DNA of 32,576 bases. Origin: JALQUL01 sp040382935 (GTDB lineage Bacteria > Pseudomonadota > Gammaproteobacteria > Burkholderiales > Burkholderiaceae_C). How positions within the stretch are numbered: the first letter of the stretch is position 1; the number at the start of each line of letters is the position of its first letter. Positions 16,429 through 25,216 of the stretch are shown one piece after another. The notes beneath the pieces are model-generated. The model saw nothing but the letters and a program-made list of their open reading frames with translations. It did no database searches and was not told the DNA's origin. The stretch spans positions 1 to 32,576 of the forward strand of contig JBEIEP010000036.1 of assembly GCA_040382935.1 (NCBI GenBank), in the 5' to 3' direction. A program made the translations under genes and the position numbers.

Positions 16429-16449
16429 TGCCTATTGCCTATTGCCTAT
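16429..16449. repeat. Three tandem copies of the heptamer TGCCTAT
   Basis: Three perfect 7-bp units lie head to tail between the convergent lipid-kinase and PaaK-like genes. The minus-strand stop codon of the PaaK-like gene (16446-16448) falls inside the first unit read from that side, so gain or loss of later units would change only the untranslated tail. It looks like a slippage-type microsatellite. Confidence 0.85.
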
Positions 16450-17702
16450 TGGTAGCTGCGCGCGTCCTCAATCACTTTACCGTCGTTGGGTAGGCTGCCC
16501 AAACCCACCAGCTCCACGGTGCCGCGCAACTTGGTGACGTCGCGTATGGCCTCGCTAATGCGATCGGCCAAGCCTTCTGCGGCCATGCTGGCCTCAACTT
16601 TAAGGGTCATCTGGTCGTTGGCCATCTCGCCGCTCACCACCAGCCTTGCACGCCCGATTTCTGGGAAGCGTTTGGCAATGGTGTTGACCTGGCCAGGGTG
16701 GACAAACATACCGCGTATTTTGGTGGTCTGATCGGCACGCCCCATCCAGCCTTTGATGCGGGTGTTGGTGCGCCCTGTGGGGCAACTGCCTGCCAATACC
16801 GCGGTTAAATCGCCCGTGCCAAAGCGTATCAAGGGGTAGTCGGGGTTGAGTGAGGTCACCACCAGTTCACCCACCTCGCCAACGGCCACGGGGTCACCGG
16901 TGCCGGGTCTAACGATTTCGACAATCACCTGCTCGTCCAGCACCAATCCCTCACGGGCGTGGGTCTCGTAGGCAATGAGACCTAAGTCGGCAGTGGCAAA
17001 GCACTGGTAGCCGTCAACGCCTTTGGACAAATACCAATCGCGCAGGCTGGGTGGAAAGGCCTCGCCACCAAACATGGCTTTTTTAACGCTGGGCAAGGCC
17101 ACGCCCAACTCGGCGGCTTTTTCAAGAATGATCTTTAAGAAACTAGGGGTGCCAATATAGCCTGCGGGTTGCAGGTCCACCATGGCCTGCACTTGTTGCT
17201 CGGTTTGCCCTGTGCCGCCTGCAAACACGCTGCATCCCAGGGCGTGTGCACCGGTTTCCATCATGGAGCCAGCGGGCACAAAATGGTAGCTAAAGCAGTT
17301 ATGAATCAACTCACCGGGTCTGAACCCTGCGGCATAAATGGCTCTGGCCATACGCCAATAATCCACACCACGGCCCTCGGGCTCGTAGATCGGGCCAGGG
17401 CTGGCAAAAATACGGGGCATGCGCTGCCCATAGGCCAAGGTGCTAAATCCGCCAAAGGGATCACCCCCGGCCTGACGTGCCGCTTTTTGGCGTTCATGCA
17501 ATTCGCTTTTGCGCGTCACCGGCAGGTGCGCCAGCGCCGCGCGACTGTTCACCTGTGCGGCATCCACGCCCGCCAAAATGGTGGCAAATGCCGAGGCGTG
17601 GGCTTGGGCCTTGGCAACTTGCCCCGGCAATGCGGCCATCAAATCAGCCTCACGCTGGTCGGGGCTTCGCGTTTCCAATGCGTCAAAAAATGGGCGCGTC
17701 AT
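16446..17702 (-). CDS. PaaK-like (phenylacetate-CoA ligase family) adenylate-forming protein with altered P-loop
   Basis: A 418-residue protein of the PaaK family. Recognisable parts are the N-terminal PVTRKSELHERQ (about 63-74), the helix GFRPGELIHNCFSYHFVPAG (about 131-150), MFGGEAFPPSLRDW (about 219-232), the aspartate motif RFGTGDLTAV (about 301-310), GRADQTTKIRGMFVHPGQV (about 334-352) and a terminal lysine in NDGKVIED. The Ser/Thr/Gly-rich ATP loop SSGTTGKP of true PaaK is replaced by FASPGPIYEPEG (about 102-113), so ATP handling may differ or activity may be lost. It is the last gene of operon 2, 66 bp after livF, with AAGGAT before the ATG. No other phenylacetate-catabolism genes are present, so a phenylacetate substrate is not supported. 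Confidence 0.85.
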   Translation of the reverse strand: MTRPFFDALETRSPDQREADLMAALPGQVAKAQAHASAFATILAGVDAAQVNSRAALAHLPVTRKSELHERQKAARQAGGDPFGGFSTLAYGQRMPRIFASPGPIYEPEGRGVDYWRMARAIYAAGFRPGELIHNCFSYHFVPAGSMMETGAHALGCSVFAGGTGQTEQQVQAMVDLQPAGYIGTPSFLKIILEKAAELGVALPSVKKAMFGGEAFPPSLRDWYLSKGVDGYQCFATADLGLIAYETHAREGLVLDEQVIVEIVRPGTGDPVAVGEVGELVVTSLNPDYPLIRFGTGDLTAVLAGSCPTGRTNTRIKGWMGRADQTTKIRGMFVHPGQVNTIAKRFPEIGRARLVVSGEMANDQMTLKVEASMAAEGLADRISEAIRDVTKLRGTVELVGLGSLPNDGKVIEDARSYQ

Positions 17703-17768
17703 GGGCTTGAATCCTTACGAAAAGGCTTTAAAAATGAGGGGGTAACAGCAAGGAAAAATCCGCTGGGC

Positions 17769-18647
17769 CTAGGCCAACCAACGCTTGCGCCGCTTGTAGC
17801 TTTTCACATCCTTAAAGGATTTGCGCTCACCACCACCCATGCCTAAATAAAACTCTTTGACATCTTCGTTTTGCGCCAAGTCTTTAGCGGCACCGTCCAT
17901 CACCACACGGCCGCTTTCCATGATGTAGCCGTAGTCGGCGTAACGCAGGGCCATGTTGGTGTTTTGCTCGGCAATTAAAAACGTGACTTTTTCTTTTTGG
18001 TTGAGGTCTTTCACAATCTCAAACACCTCTTCCACGATTTGTGGGGCCAAGCCCATAGAGGGCTCGTCCAACAACACCATGGTAGGGCTGGCCATCAGGG
18101 CACGGCCAATCGCACACATCTGCTGCTCACCCCCGGAGGTATAGGCCGCTTGGCTAGACTTTCGGGTTTTGAGACGCGGGAAATAGTTGTAAACTTTTTC
18201 GAGGTTGCGCGCAATTTCGGCTTTGTCTTTGCGGGTGTAAGCACCGGTCAACAGGTTTTCTTCAATGCTGAGGTGGGCAAAGCAGTGACGCCCCTCCATC
18301 ACCTGCACCACCCCGCGCTGCACCAGGTCGGCGGGCGTGAGGTTTTCAATACGTTCGCCACGCAGTTCGATGCTGCCTTTGGTGACTTCGCCACGTTCGC
18401 CTTTGAGCAGGTTAGAAACCGCGCGCAATGTGGTGGTTTTGCCCGCACCGTTGCCGCCCAATATCGACACAATTTTGCCGTCTGGCACTTGTAGCGAAAC
18501 GCCCTTGAGCACCAAAATCACATGGTTGTAAATGACTTCAATGCCATTGACGTTAAGCACGACATTTGGTACGGCCTTAGGCGTGGCATTGGACGCGCCA
18601 GTAGATGTCGAAGAAGAAGAATGGTCAGCAGTGGTAGCAGTCGTCAT
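17769..18647 (-). CDS. livF: ABC importer ATPase, LivF type (system 2)
   Basis: A 292-residue ATPase. Residues 1-26 are an unusual Ser/Thr/Ala-rich extension not part of the ABC fold. Walker A is GGNGAGKTT (64-72), the signature is TSGGE (170-174) and Walker B is VLLDEP (191-196). The C-terminus has KEFYLGMGGGERKSF and a basic KSYKRRKRWLA end, parallel to system 1. ATG 18647 is preferred; a TTG at 18659 would add four residues, and neither has a strong ribosome binding site. Here livF follows the binding-protein gene (gap about 80 bp), separated from livG by three genes, unlike system 1. Confidence 0.92.
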   Translation of the reverse strand: MTTATTADHSSSSTSTGASNATPKAVPNVVLNVNGIEVIYNHVILVLKGVSLQVPDGKIVSILGGNGAGKTTTLRAVSNLLKGERGEVTKGSIELRGERIENLTPADLVQRGVVQVMEGRHCFAHLSIEENLLTGAYTRKDKAEIARNLEKVYNYFPRLKTRKSSQAAYTSGGEQQMCAIGRALMASPTMVLLDEPSMGLAPQIVEEVFEIVKDLNQKEKVTFLIAEQNTNMALRYADYGYIMESGRVVMDGAAKDLAQNEDVKEFYLGMGGGERKSFKDVKSYKRRKRWLA

Positions 18648-18729
18648 GGCGATCCACAATCAAAAAAGTGGCCCAGAGAAAACCGCCAACCGCAAAGCGG
18701 CTCTGGTGGTTAACTCTGGGTAAGGTGGT

Positions 18730-20046
18730 TTAGGACTGGCAGTCTTGACCGCTGCGGCGTGTCCATTTCTTTTCAGCAGCGTACTTGTCAGCAGCGGCCC
18801 TTACCATAGGCTTGATGATGGCGTCGTCTTGCTGGTACCAATCAGAGGTAAATTTCCAAGCCTTGCCGTCCCAAGTGTGTACACGGGCCCACGAGGCACC
18901 CATGTGGTCTTGGCAGGAGGTGGAAATGGGGCGCATGACGCCTTTAAAGCCCAGTGCATCCAACTTGGCTTGGGTCAGGTTCAGGTTCTCATAGCCCCAG
19001 CGTGCCTGCTCGGCGGTGACGACTTTGCCCTTGCCAAAACGCTCTTGCGCAGAACGTACGCCTTCAATGGCCAACATGGCGGCCGTTAAACCGCGCATGT
19101 ACAGCACCTGGCCCACTTCTTCTTTAGGTCCTGCGCCTTGGTTAGCGGCGTGCACTTTGGCCAGAATTTCTTTGACCACGGCTGAGTTAGGCTCTGCACC
19201 GTGTTGCAGTGCCAAGGCGTTGTAACCGGCAGCGCCAGCACCCACGTCTTTCACGTCAGGCTCGGCACCCGCCCACCACACACCGTACATTTTGTCGCGT
19301 GGGTAGCCCGTAGCTTGCGCCTCTTTAAGGGCGGTGGAGTTCATCACACCCCAACCCCAGTTGAGCACGTAGTCAGGCTTGTTTTGACGAATTTGCAGCC
19401 AAGTGGCTTTTTGTTCCACGCCAGGATGCGTTACGGGCAACAAGGACAACTGGAAGCCGTGCATTGCCGCACGCTCTTGCAACAGAGGAATCGGCTCTTT
19501 GCCAAATGGGCTGTCGTGGTACACCAAGGCAATTTTCTTGCCCTTGAGCTTGTCAAAGCCGCCTTCTTTTTTGGCAATGTGTTGGATCAAAATGTCAGCC
19601 GCACCCCAGTAAGTGCCGGTGAGTGGGAAGTTCCACTTGAACACGCCACCGTCAGCCGATTCGCTACGGCCATAACCGCCGGTGATCAAAGGGATTTTGT
19701 CGATGGGTGCTTTTTCGGTCAAAGCAAAGGTGATGCCGGTGGACAAAGGTTGGAACACCGTGGCACCACCGTTTTTGCCTTTCAAGCGCTCATAGCACTC
19801 CACACCACGGTCAGTGGCATAGCCCGTTTCGCATTCTTCGTAAGACACTTTCACGCCGTTGATCCCACCGCGTGCGTTGGTCAACTTCATGTAGTCGGCA
19901 TAGCCGTTGGCGAATGGCACGCCATTGGGCGCGTAGGCACCCGTGCGGTACACCAAGGCCGGGAAAAACTGCTCTTTGGCTTGTGCAAAAGCCGAGGCAC
20001 CCACGGCCACAAGGGCCACTGCGAACGCAATATTGCGAATTTTCAT
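18730..20046 (-). CDS. Periplasmic substrate-binding protein of Liv-type ABC importer 2
   Basis: A 438-residue type I periplasmic binding protein, about 50 residues longer than that of system 1 and clearly divergent from it. Residues 1-22 are a signal peptide ending ASAFA-Q. Mature-domain features include TGAYAPNGVPFANGYADYMKL, GGINGVKVSYEECETGY and LVYHDSPFGKEPIPLL. It belongs to the large LivK-like group common beside acyl-CoA ligases in Burkholderiales. AGGAG lies seven bases before ATG 20046. Internal cysteines (in YEECETGY, VECYERL and STSCQDHMG, plus one near the C-terminus) might form disulfides. The ligand is unknown. Confidence 0.9.
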   Translation of the reverse strand: MKIRNIAFAVALVAVGASAFAQAKEQFFPALVYRTGAYAPNGVPFANGYADYMKLTNARGGINGVKVSYEECETGYATDRGVECYERLKGKNGGATVFQPLSTGITFALTEKAPIDKIPLITGGYGRSESADGGVFKWNFPLTGTYWGAADILIQHIAKKEGGFDKLKGKKIALVYHDSPFGKEPIPLLQERAAMHGFQLSLLPVTHPGVEQKATWLQIRQNKPDYVLNWGWGVMNSTALKEAQATGYPRDKMYGVWWAGAEPDVKDVGAGAAGYNALALQHGAEPNSAVVKEILAKVHAANQGAGPKEEVGQVLYMRGLTAAMLAIEGVRSAQERFGKGKVVTAEQARWGYENLNLTQAKLDALGFKGVMRPISTSCQDHMGASWARVHTWDGKAWKFTSDWYQQDDAIIKPMVRAAADKYAAEKKWTRRSGQDCQS

Positions 20047-20143
20047 ATCAGTCTCCTAAAGATGGGCACCTAGGCACCCGAACAAACAAACACAAACAAA
20101 CCACCAACTCCAAACAACCTGAACGGGCCCAACCCGCCCCACC

Positions 20144-21220
20144 TTAATGGGGGAAGGGCCACAAGCGCAGTTTTTGTTTGGCCACGCTCCACAGCTTGGC
20201 CAAACCATGAGGCTCCACAATCAAAAACCAAACAATCAAAGCACCAAAAATCATGAACTCGGTATGCGCCACCGCTGCCGTCGAAATCTGCACCCCCAGC
20301 ACCGAACCGATCAGGGGCAGCATCTGGTTAAGCACAATCGGCAAAATCACAATAAAGGCCGCCCCAAAAAAACTTCCCATGATGGAGCCCATGCCACCAA
20401 TGATGACGATGAACAACAACTGGAAGGAACGGTCTACCGAGAAGGCGGCAGGCTCCCAAGAACCCAGGTGAACAAAAGCCCACAAGGCACCGGCCACGCC
20501 CACAATAAACGAGCTGACAGCAAAGGCACTGAGCTTGGCGTACATGGGCCGAATACCAATCACGGCCGCCGCCACGTCCATGTCGCGAATGGCCATCCAC
20601 TCGCGGCCAATGGCGCTGCGTACCAAGTTCTTTGCCAACAGGGCAAACACCACCAGAACGCTCAAGCAAAACAGGTATTTTTCAACCGGAGAGTTAATCG
20701 ACCAGCCAAAGACTTGCAAGTTAGAGACCGAGGCCGAACCCGAGGCGTTGTCTAAGGTAAACCACTTGATACGCAAAAAAGCCCAGTCACAAAAGAACTG
20801 TGCGGCCAGCGTGGCCACGGCCAAGTAAAGGCCTTTGACGCGCAAACTGGGGATGCCAAAAAACATGCCCACCAAGGTGGCAAAAAATCCACCCGACAGC
20901 AGGGCCACCAACAAAGGCATGCCCTCAATCCGCATGTACATGTTGTAGGCCGCATAGGCCCCCACCGCCATGAATGCGCCGGAGCCCAGTGAGATTTGCC
21001 CGCAATAGCCCACCAAGATATTGACCCCAATGGCGGCCAAGGCCAGGATTAAAAAGGGCGTCAAGATGGCCTTGAAGTGGTACTCGGTGGCCAGCATGGG
21101 CACCAACAAAAATGCCGCCGCGATGAGGCCCAGAATAACCCAGCGGTCTTGCGCGATAGGGAAGATTTGCTGGTCGGACCTGTAGTCGGTTTTGAACTGA
21201 CCGTTTTCTCTGTAAAACAT
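20144..21220 (-). CDS. livM: ABC importer permease, LivM type (system 2)
   Basis: A 358-residue inner-membrane permease, the same length as its system 1 counterpart but divergent in sequence. A hydrophilic N-terminus (MFYRENGQFKTDYRSDQ) precedes about ten hydrophobic segments. LivM landmarks are VGYCGQISLGSGAFMAVGAYA (about 70-90), GIPSLRVKGLYLAVATLAAQ (about 121-140), the coupling region GREWMAIRDMDVAAAVIG (about 201-218) and IIGGMGSIMGSFFGA (about 265-279). It lies 45 bp after livH. A 97-bp gap rich in CAAACAAA-type repeats follows before the binding-protein gene. Confidence 0.92.
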   Translation of the reverse strand: MFYRENGQFKTDYRSDQQIFPIAQDRWVILGLIAAAFLLVPMLATEYHFKAILTPFLILALAAIGVNILVGYCGQISLGSGAFMAVGAYAAYNMYMRIEGMPLLVALLSGGFFATLVGMFFGIPSLRVKGLYLAVATLAAQFFCDWAFLRIKWFTLDNASGSASVSNLQVFGWSINSPVEKYLFCLSVLVVFALLAKNLVRSAIGREWMAIRDMDVAAAVIGIRPMYAKLSAFAVSSFIVGVAGALWAFVHLGSWEPAAFSVDRSFQLLFIVIIGGMGSIMGSFFGAAFIVILPIVLNQMLPLIGSVLGVQISTAAVAHTEFMIFGALIVWFLIVEPHGLAKLWSVAKQKLRLWPFPH

Positions 21221-21265
21221 GTGTGAACCTGATCCTATGTTGCTGTTCGCTCTTGTAGTGAAACC

Positions 21266-22195
21266 CTACACGCGGTCAATAATTTTTTCGCCAAACAAAC
21301 CCTGGGGCCGGAACATCAAGAACACCAGCGCCAACACGTAGGCAAACCAGATCTCGATACCACCACCCACGTAAGGCCCCAAAAACACTTCAGAAAGCTT
21401 TTCGCCCACGCCAATAATTAGGCCGCCAATAATGGCACCGGGCACTGAGGTCAGGCCGCCCAAAATAATCACTGGCAAGGCCCGCAGGGCAACTGTGGTC
21501 AGCGAAAACTGCACCCCCAGTTTGGAACCCCAAATCATGCCCGCCACCAGGGCCACCACCCCGGCCACACACCACACGATAAACCAGATACGGTTGAGCG
21601 GAATGCCAATCGATTGCGCCGCTTGGTGGTCGTCGGCCACGGCGCGCAAAGCCCGCCCTGTAGTGGTTTTTTGGAAGAACAAAGACAAGACCAGCACCAG
21701 CACCGCCGCAATCGCAGCTGACACCAAGTCCTCCTGGTTAATCAGAATGCCGCCTTCATAGACGGACTCCAAAATGAATACGGGCTCTTTGGGCATACCG
21801 ATATCAATCTTGTAGATGTCGCTGCCAAAAATCGTTTGCCCCATGCCGTCCAAAAAGTAGCTAATACCCAAAGTGGCCATCAACAAGGTGGTGCCTTCTT
21901 GGTTAACCAAATGGCGCAGCACCAAGCGCTCGATCAGCCAGGCCACCACAAACATGCACGCGCCGGCCATGGCAAAGGCCAACAGGTTATAGGCCCAGGG
22001 GTTGGTAATGCCTGTCCACTCTGGAATCCATTCGGCAAAGCGGGCCATTGCCAAGGCGGCAAACAGCACCATAGCGCCTTGCGAAAAGTTAAACACCCCA
22101 GAGGCTTTATAGATCAACACAAAGCCCAGCGCCACCAGGGAATACAACATGCCGGCCATCAGACCGCCAAGCAAAGTTTCTAGAAAAAATGCCAT
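21266..22195 (-). CDS. livH: ABC importer permease, LivH type (system 2)
   Basis: A 309-residue permease with about eight transmembrane segments. Family features are MLYSLVALGFVLIYKASGVFNFSQGAMV near the N-terminus, GRALRAVADDHQAAQSIGIP (about 181-200, the loop contacting the ATPases) and LPVIILGGLTSVPGAIIGGLIIG (about 241-263). AGGAAAG precedes the ATG. It lies 18 bp after livG and should form the heterodimeric channel with LivM of the same operon. Confidence 0.92.
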   Translation of the reverse strand: MAFFLETLLGGLMAGMLYSLVALGFVLIYKASGVFNFSQGAMVLFAALAMARFAEWIPEWTGITNPWAYNLLAFAMAGACMFVVAWLIERLVLRHLVNQEGTTLLMATLGISYFLDGMGQTIFGSDIYKIDIGMPKEPVFILESVYEGGILINQEDLVSAAIAAVLVLVLSLFFQKTTTGRALRAVADDHQAAQSIGIPLNRIWFIVWCVAGVVALVAGMIWGSKLGVQFSLTTVALRALPVIILGGLTSVPGAIIGGLIIGVGEKLSEVFLGPYVGGGIEIWFAYVLALVFLMFRPQGLFGEKIIDRV

Positions 22196-22213
22196 GGTTT
22201 TGTTCTTTCCTGC

Positions 22214-23011
22214 TTAGTGGCTGGTGCCCAGATAGGCGCTAATCACATCGGGGTTGTTGCGAACCTCGTGGGGGGTGCCGTCGCCAATTTTTTTGCCGTA
22301 GTCCAGCACCACGACACGGTCCGAAATATCCATCACCACGCCCATGTCGTGCTCAATCAGCACCACGGTGGTGCCAAACTCGTCGTTAATGTCCAACACA
22401 AAGCGGCTCATGTCCTGCTTTTCTTCGACGTTCATGCCGGCCATGGGTTCGTCCAGCAGCAGCACCTTGGGCTCCATGGCCAGCGCACGCCCCAAGTCCA
22501 CGCGTTTTTGCAGGCCGTAGGGCAATTGGCCTACCGGTGTTTTACGAAACGCTTGGATTTCTAAAAAGTCGATGATGTGCTCGACAAACTCGCGGTGTTG
22601 TTCTTCTTCGCGCTGGGCGGGGCCAATGCGCAAAGCCTGTAAGAACAAATTGCTTTTGATGCGCAGATTGCGCCCGGTCATGAGGTTGTCAATCACGCTC
22701 ATGCCTTTGAACAAAGCCAGGTTTTGGAAGGTGCGCGCAATCCCCATGGTGGCCACTTGGTGGCTGTCCATGTGGTCAAACTTTTGGCCCCTAAACGTAA
22801 TGCTGCCTTGCTGGGGCGTGTACACGCCATTGATGCAATTGAGCATGGAGCTTTTACCGGCGCCGTTGGGGCCAATAATGGCGCGAATCTCACCCTCACG
22901 CACGTCAAACGAAATATCGGTCAAGGCCTTCACCCCACCGAAGGCCAGGCTGATGTTTTGCACGTCAAGAATGACGTCGCCTATGGTTTTGGCTGTCGTA
23001 GTGTCTGTCAT
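22214..23011 (-). CDS. livG: ABC importer ATPase, LivG type (system 2)
   Basis: A 265-residue ATPase. Walker A is GPNGAGKSS (47-55), the Q-loop is in IARTFQNLALF (91-101), Walker B is LLLDEP (184-189) and the switch histidine lies in LIEHDMG. The signature is LPYGL (163-167), degenerate in the same way as in system 1. It begins five bases after the ligase stop codon, so the ligase and importer genes are tightly linked in one transcript. Confidence 0.93.
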   Translation of the reverse strand: MTDTTTAKTIGDVILDVQNISLAFGGVKALTDISFDVREGEIRAIIGPNGAGKSSMLNCINGVYTPQQGSITFRGQKFDHMDSHQVATMGIARTFQNLALFKGMSVIDNLMTGRNLRIKSNLFLQALRIGPAQREEEQHREFVEHIIDFLEIQAFRKTPVGQLPYGLQKRVDLGRALAMEPKVLLLDEPMAGMNVEEKQDMSRFVLDINDEFGTTVVLIEHDMGVVMDISDRVVVLDYGKKIGDGTPHEVRNNPDVISAYLGTSH

Positions 23012-23016
23012 GATGT

Positions 23017-24963
23017 TTAAGCCACCGACTGAACGGGTGTAAAGGTTTTGGTGTCGCCAATCTTGAGCGTGGCGCTTACTTTGCCAGTGCGGCCGTCCTC
23101 AAACTTGACCACCGTTTCAATGTATTGCTCGGCTTTGCCGCCGTACAGCGCATCCACCAGCGGTTGGTATTTTTCGGCAATAAATCCCCGGCGCACTTTG
23201 TTGGTACGGGTGAGTTCACCATCGTCGGCGTCTAGCTCTTTGTGCAACACCAAATAACGGCTCACCTGGCTGCCTGCCAGCAAGGTGTCCACGCTCAGGT
23301 CGGCGTTGACTTGCTCGATGCACTCTTTAATGAGTTGGTAGACCTCTGGCTTTTGCGCCAGATCGGTATAGCCCGCGTAGGGCAGGTTGCGGCGCTCGGC
23401 CCAGTTGCCCACGGCTTCCATGTCGATGTTAATCATCACACACACCTGGTCGCGCCCGTCGCCATAGGCCACCACTTCTTTGATGTGGGGGAAAAATTTG
23501 AGTTTGTTCTCGACGTATTTGGGCGCAAACATGGCCCCGTCGTTTTTGCCACCCAGCAAACGCCCCACGTCTTTAACGCGATCAATGATTTTGAGGTGGC
23601 CCCTAGCATCGATAAACCCGGCATCACTGGTGTGGTACCAGCCATCGGCGGACAACACCTCGGCGGTGGCGGCGGGGTTTTTGTAATACTCTTTGAGCAA
23701 ACCGGCCGACTTCACCAAAATTTCACCGTTGTCGGCCACTTTGATCTCTACCCCCTCACAAGGCACGCCTACCGTATCGGCATGGGCTTGGTTGTCCGGT
23801 TGCAGGCAGACAAACACCGCCGTTTCGGTAGAACCATACAACTGTTTAAGGTTTACCCCAATCGATCGGTAAAAACTAAACAAGTCCGGGCCAATCGCCT
23901 CACCGGCGGTATAGGCCACACGCACCCGGCTCATGCCCAAGCTGTTGCGCAGCGGGCCATAAATCACGGCGTTGCCCAAGCCATAGGCCAGGCGGTCCAG
24001 CATGCCCACCGACTTGCCATCCATTAAAGCGGGGCCTACCCGTTTGGCCAAGTTCATAAACTGGTTAAACAGGGTGCGCTTAATACGGCCCGCGTCTTCC
24101 ATACGGATCATCACGGTGGTTAGCAGTCCCTCAAACACCCTAGGCGGGGCAAAGTAATAGGTCGGGCCTACCTCTCGCAGGTCAATGCTCACGGTTGCTA
24201 CCGATTCTGGGCAGTTCACCACGTAACCACAGGCCAGCCACTGGGCGTAGCTGAATATGTTTTGCCCAATCCAAGCCGGTGGCAGGTAGGCCAAGACCTC
24301 TTCGGCGTGGGTTAAGCGGTCAAACTTGGCACCGGCTTCGGCGCGGTTGAGCAACGAGAAATGTGTGTGCACCACACCCTTGGCGTTGCCTGTGGTGCCC
24401 GAGGTAAAAAACATGGCTGCCACATCGTCATGGTGGCCTTTGGCGATCTCTGTTGCGATCAGGTCGGGGTGTTGCTTGGCAAACACCTCGCCTGCCGCTA
24501 GCAATTCGTCGATAGAAAAAAGGCCGGGCTCGTCGTATTTGCGCAACCCCCTAGGGTCGTCGTAATAAATGTGTGACAACTGTGGGCATTGTTCACGAAC
24601 CTCTAGCAGTTTGTCGACCTGCTCTTGGTCCTCGGCAAAGGCAAAGCGCACCTCGGCGTTGTTGATGGGGAACACGCACTCGGCAGCCACTGCGTCCTGG
24701 TACAGCGGAATTGGAATGGCACCCAAAGACTGCGCGGCCAGCATGGTGGCATACAGTCGCGGGCGATTGGCTCCCACGACAATCATGTGTTCACCACGGG
24801 TCAGCCCTGCTTGGTGCAGTCCCCCGGCCAAGGCCTTGACCATCTGGGCCATGGCCTGCCAGCTGGTGGTTTGCCAGATGCCATACTCTTTCTCGCGCAT
24901 CGCGGGCGCAGCGGGGCGCTCGGCGGCATGTTTCAATAACAATTGGGGGAATGTCGTTTGCAC
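23017..24963 (-). CDS. Acyl-CoA ligase 2 (long-chain acyl-CoA synthetase-like, AMP-forming); first gene of operon 2
   Basis: A 648-residue ANL-superfamily ligase. Its phosphate loop is TSGTTGNAKG (187-196), with QLYGSTETAVF (about 374-384), GWYHTSDAG (about 446-454) and the hinge IDRVKDVGRLLGGKND (about 465-480). Only moderate similarity to ligase 1 is apparent, so the two are old paralogues, not a recent copy. The start is GTG 24963, supported by AAGGA about six bases upstream. It leads the operon, whereas ligase 1 comes near the end of its operon. It presumably converts the imported acid to a CoA ester; many relatives act on aromatic or long-chain acids, but the substrate is not determined here. 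Confidence 0.9.
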   Translation of the reverse strand: MQTTFPQLLLKHAAERPAAPAMREKEYGIWQTTSWQAMAQMVKALAGGLHQAGLTRGEHMIVVGANRPRLYATMLAAQSLGAIPIPLYQDAVAAECVFPINNAEVRFAFAEDQEQVDKLLEVREQCPQLSHIYYDDPRGLRKYDEPGLFSIDELLAAGEVFAKQHPDLIATEIAKGHHDDVAAMFFTSGTTGNAKGVVHTHFSLLNRAEAGAKFDRLTHAEEVLAYLPPAWIGQNIFSYAQWLACGYVVNCPESVATVSIDLREVGPTYYFAPPRVFEGLLTTVMIRMEDAGRIKRTLFNQFMNLAKRVGPALMDGKSVGMLDRLAYGLGNAVIYGPLRNSLGMSRVRVAYTAGEAIGPDLFSFYRSIGVNLKQLYGSTETAVFVCLQPDNQAHADTVGVPCEGVEIKVADNGEILVKSAGLLKEYYKNPAATAEVLSADGWYHTSDAGFIDARGHLKIIDRVKDVGRLLGGKNDGAMFAPKYVENKLKFFPHIKEVVAYGDGRDQVCVMINIDMEAVGNWAERRNLPYAGYTDLAQKPEVYQLIKECIEQVNADLSVDTLLAGSQVSRYLVLHKELDADDGELTRTNKVRRGFIAEKYQPLVDALYGGKAEQYIETVVKFEDGRTGKVSATLKIGDTKTFTPVQSVA

Positions 24964-25216
24964 GCTACATCCTTATCTAGTCAATCCAAAGGCAAAAGGC
25001 GGTTTTTCGAGGCATGGCCTCTACATGCCAAAAATATAGGGTTTAATTTGACGCTATCTTGTCCTTTCGACGACAATCTAAGGCGCTGGAGCCTAGGAGT
25101 TTCCCTAGGTTTTTGGGGTGTTTTGCCTAGCCTGACGACGCTCTGACTTCTGACTGACACCAAGTTGACAAACCACCCGCTACTCACGTGATCTACACCG
25201 CCACAACCCCAAGCCC
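24964..25216. promoter_or_regulatory. Divergent control region of Liv operon 2 and the Crp/Fnr gene
   Basis: This 253-bp gap should hold the promoters of operon 2 (minus) and the regulator (plus). On the plus strand TTGACG (about 25048) followed 18 bases later by GACAAT is a weak sigma-70-like pair. Two dyads are visible: TTGTC-N8-GACAA at 25059-25076, and two AvrII-type CCTAGG hexamers six bases apart at 25092-25109. Either could be an operator for the adjacent Crp/Fnr protein, but neither matches the standard FNR (TTGAT-N4-ATCAA) or CRP site. A run of CTGAC repeats lies near 25131-25160. Confidence 0.4.

Noticed and set aside
16429..16449. Heptamer repeat as a phase-variation switch
   Set aside because: The stop codon lies in the first unit of the minus-strand gene, and the plus-strand gene already ends at 16410, so copy-number change would not alter either protein.
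16446..17702. Phenylacetate catabolism (paa) locus
   Set aside because: No paaABCDE, paaZ or similar genes are present, and the PaaK-like protein lacks the normal ATP loop.
19201..20073. Long plus-strand frame (290 codons) opposite the system 2 binding-protein gene
   Set aside because: Antisense shadow; the minus-strand protein has a signal peptide, ribosome binding site and family motifs.
23242..24027. Plus-strand frame of 261 codons opposite ligase 2
   Set aside because: Antisense shadow of a recognisable ligase; His/Val-rich composition and no start signals.
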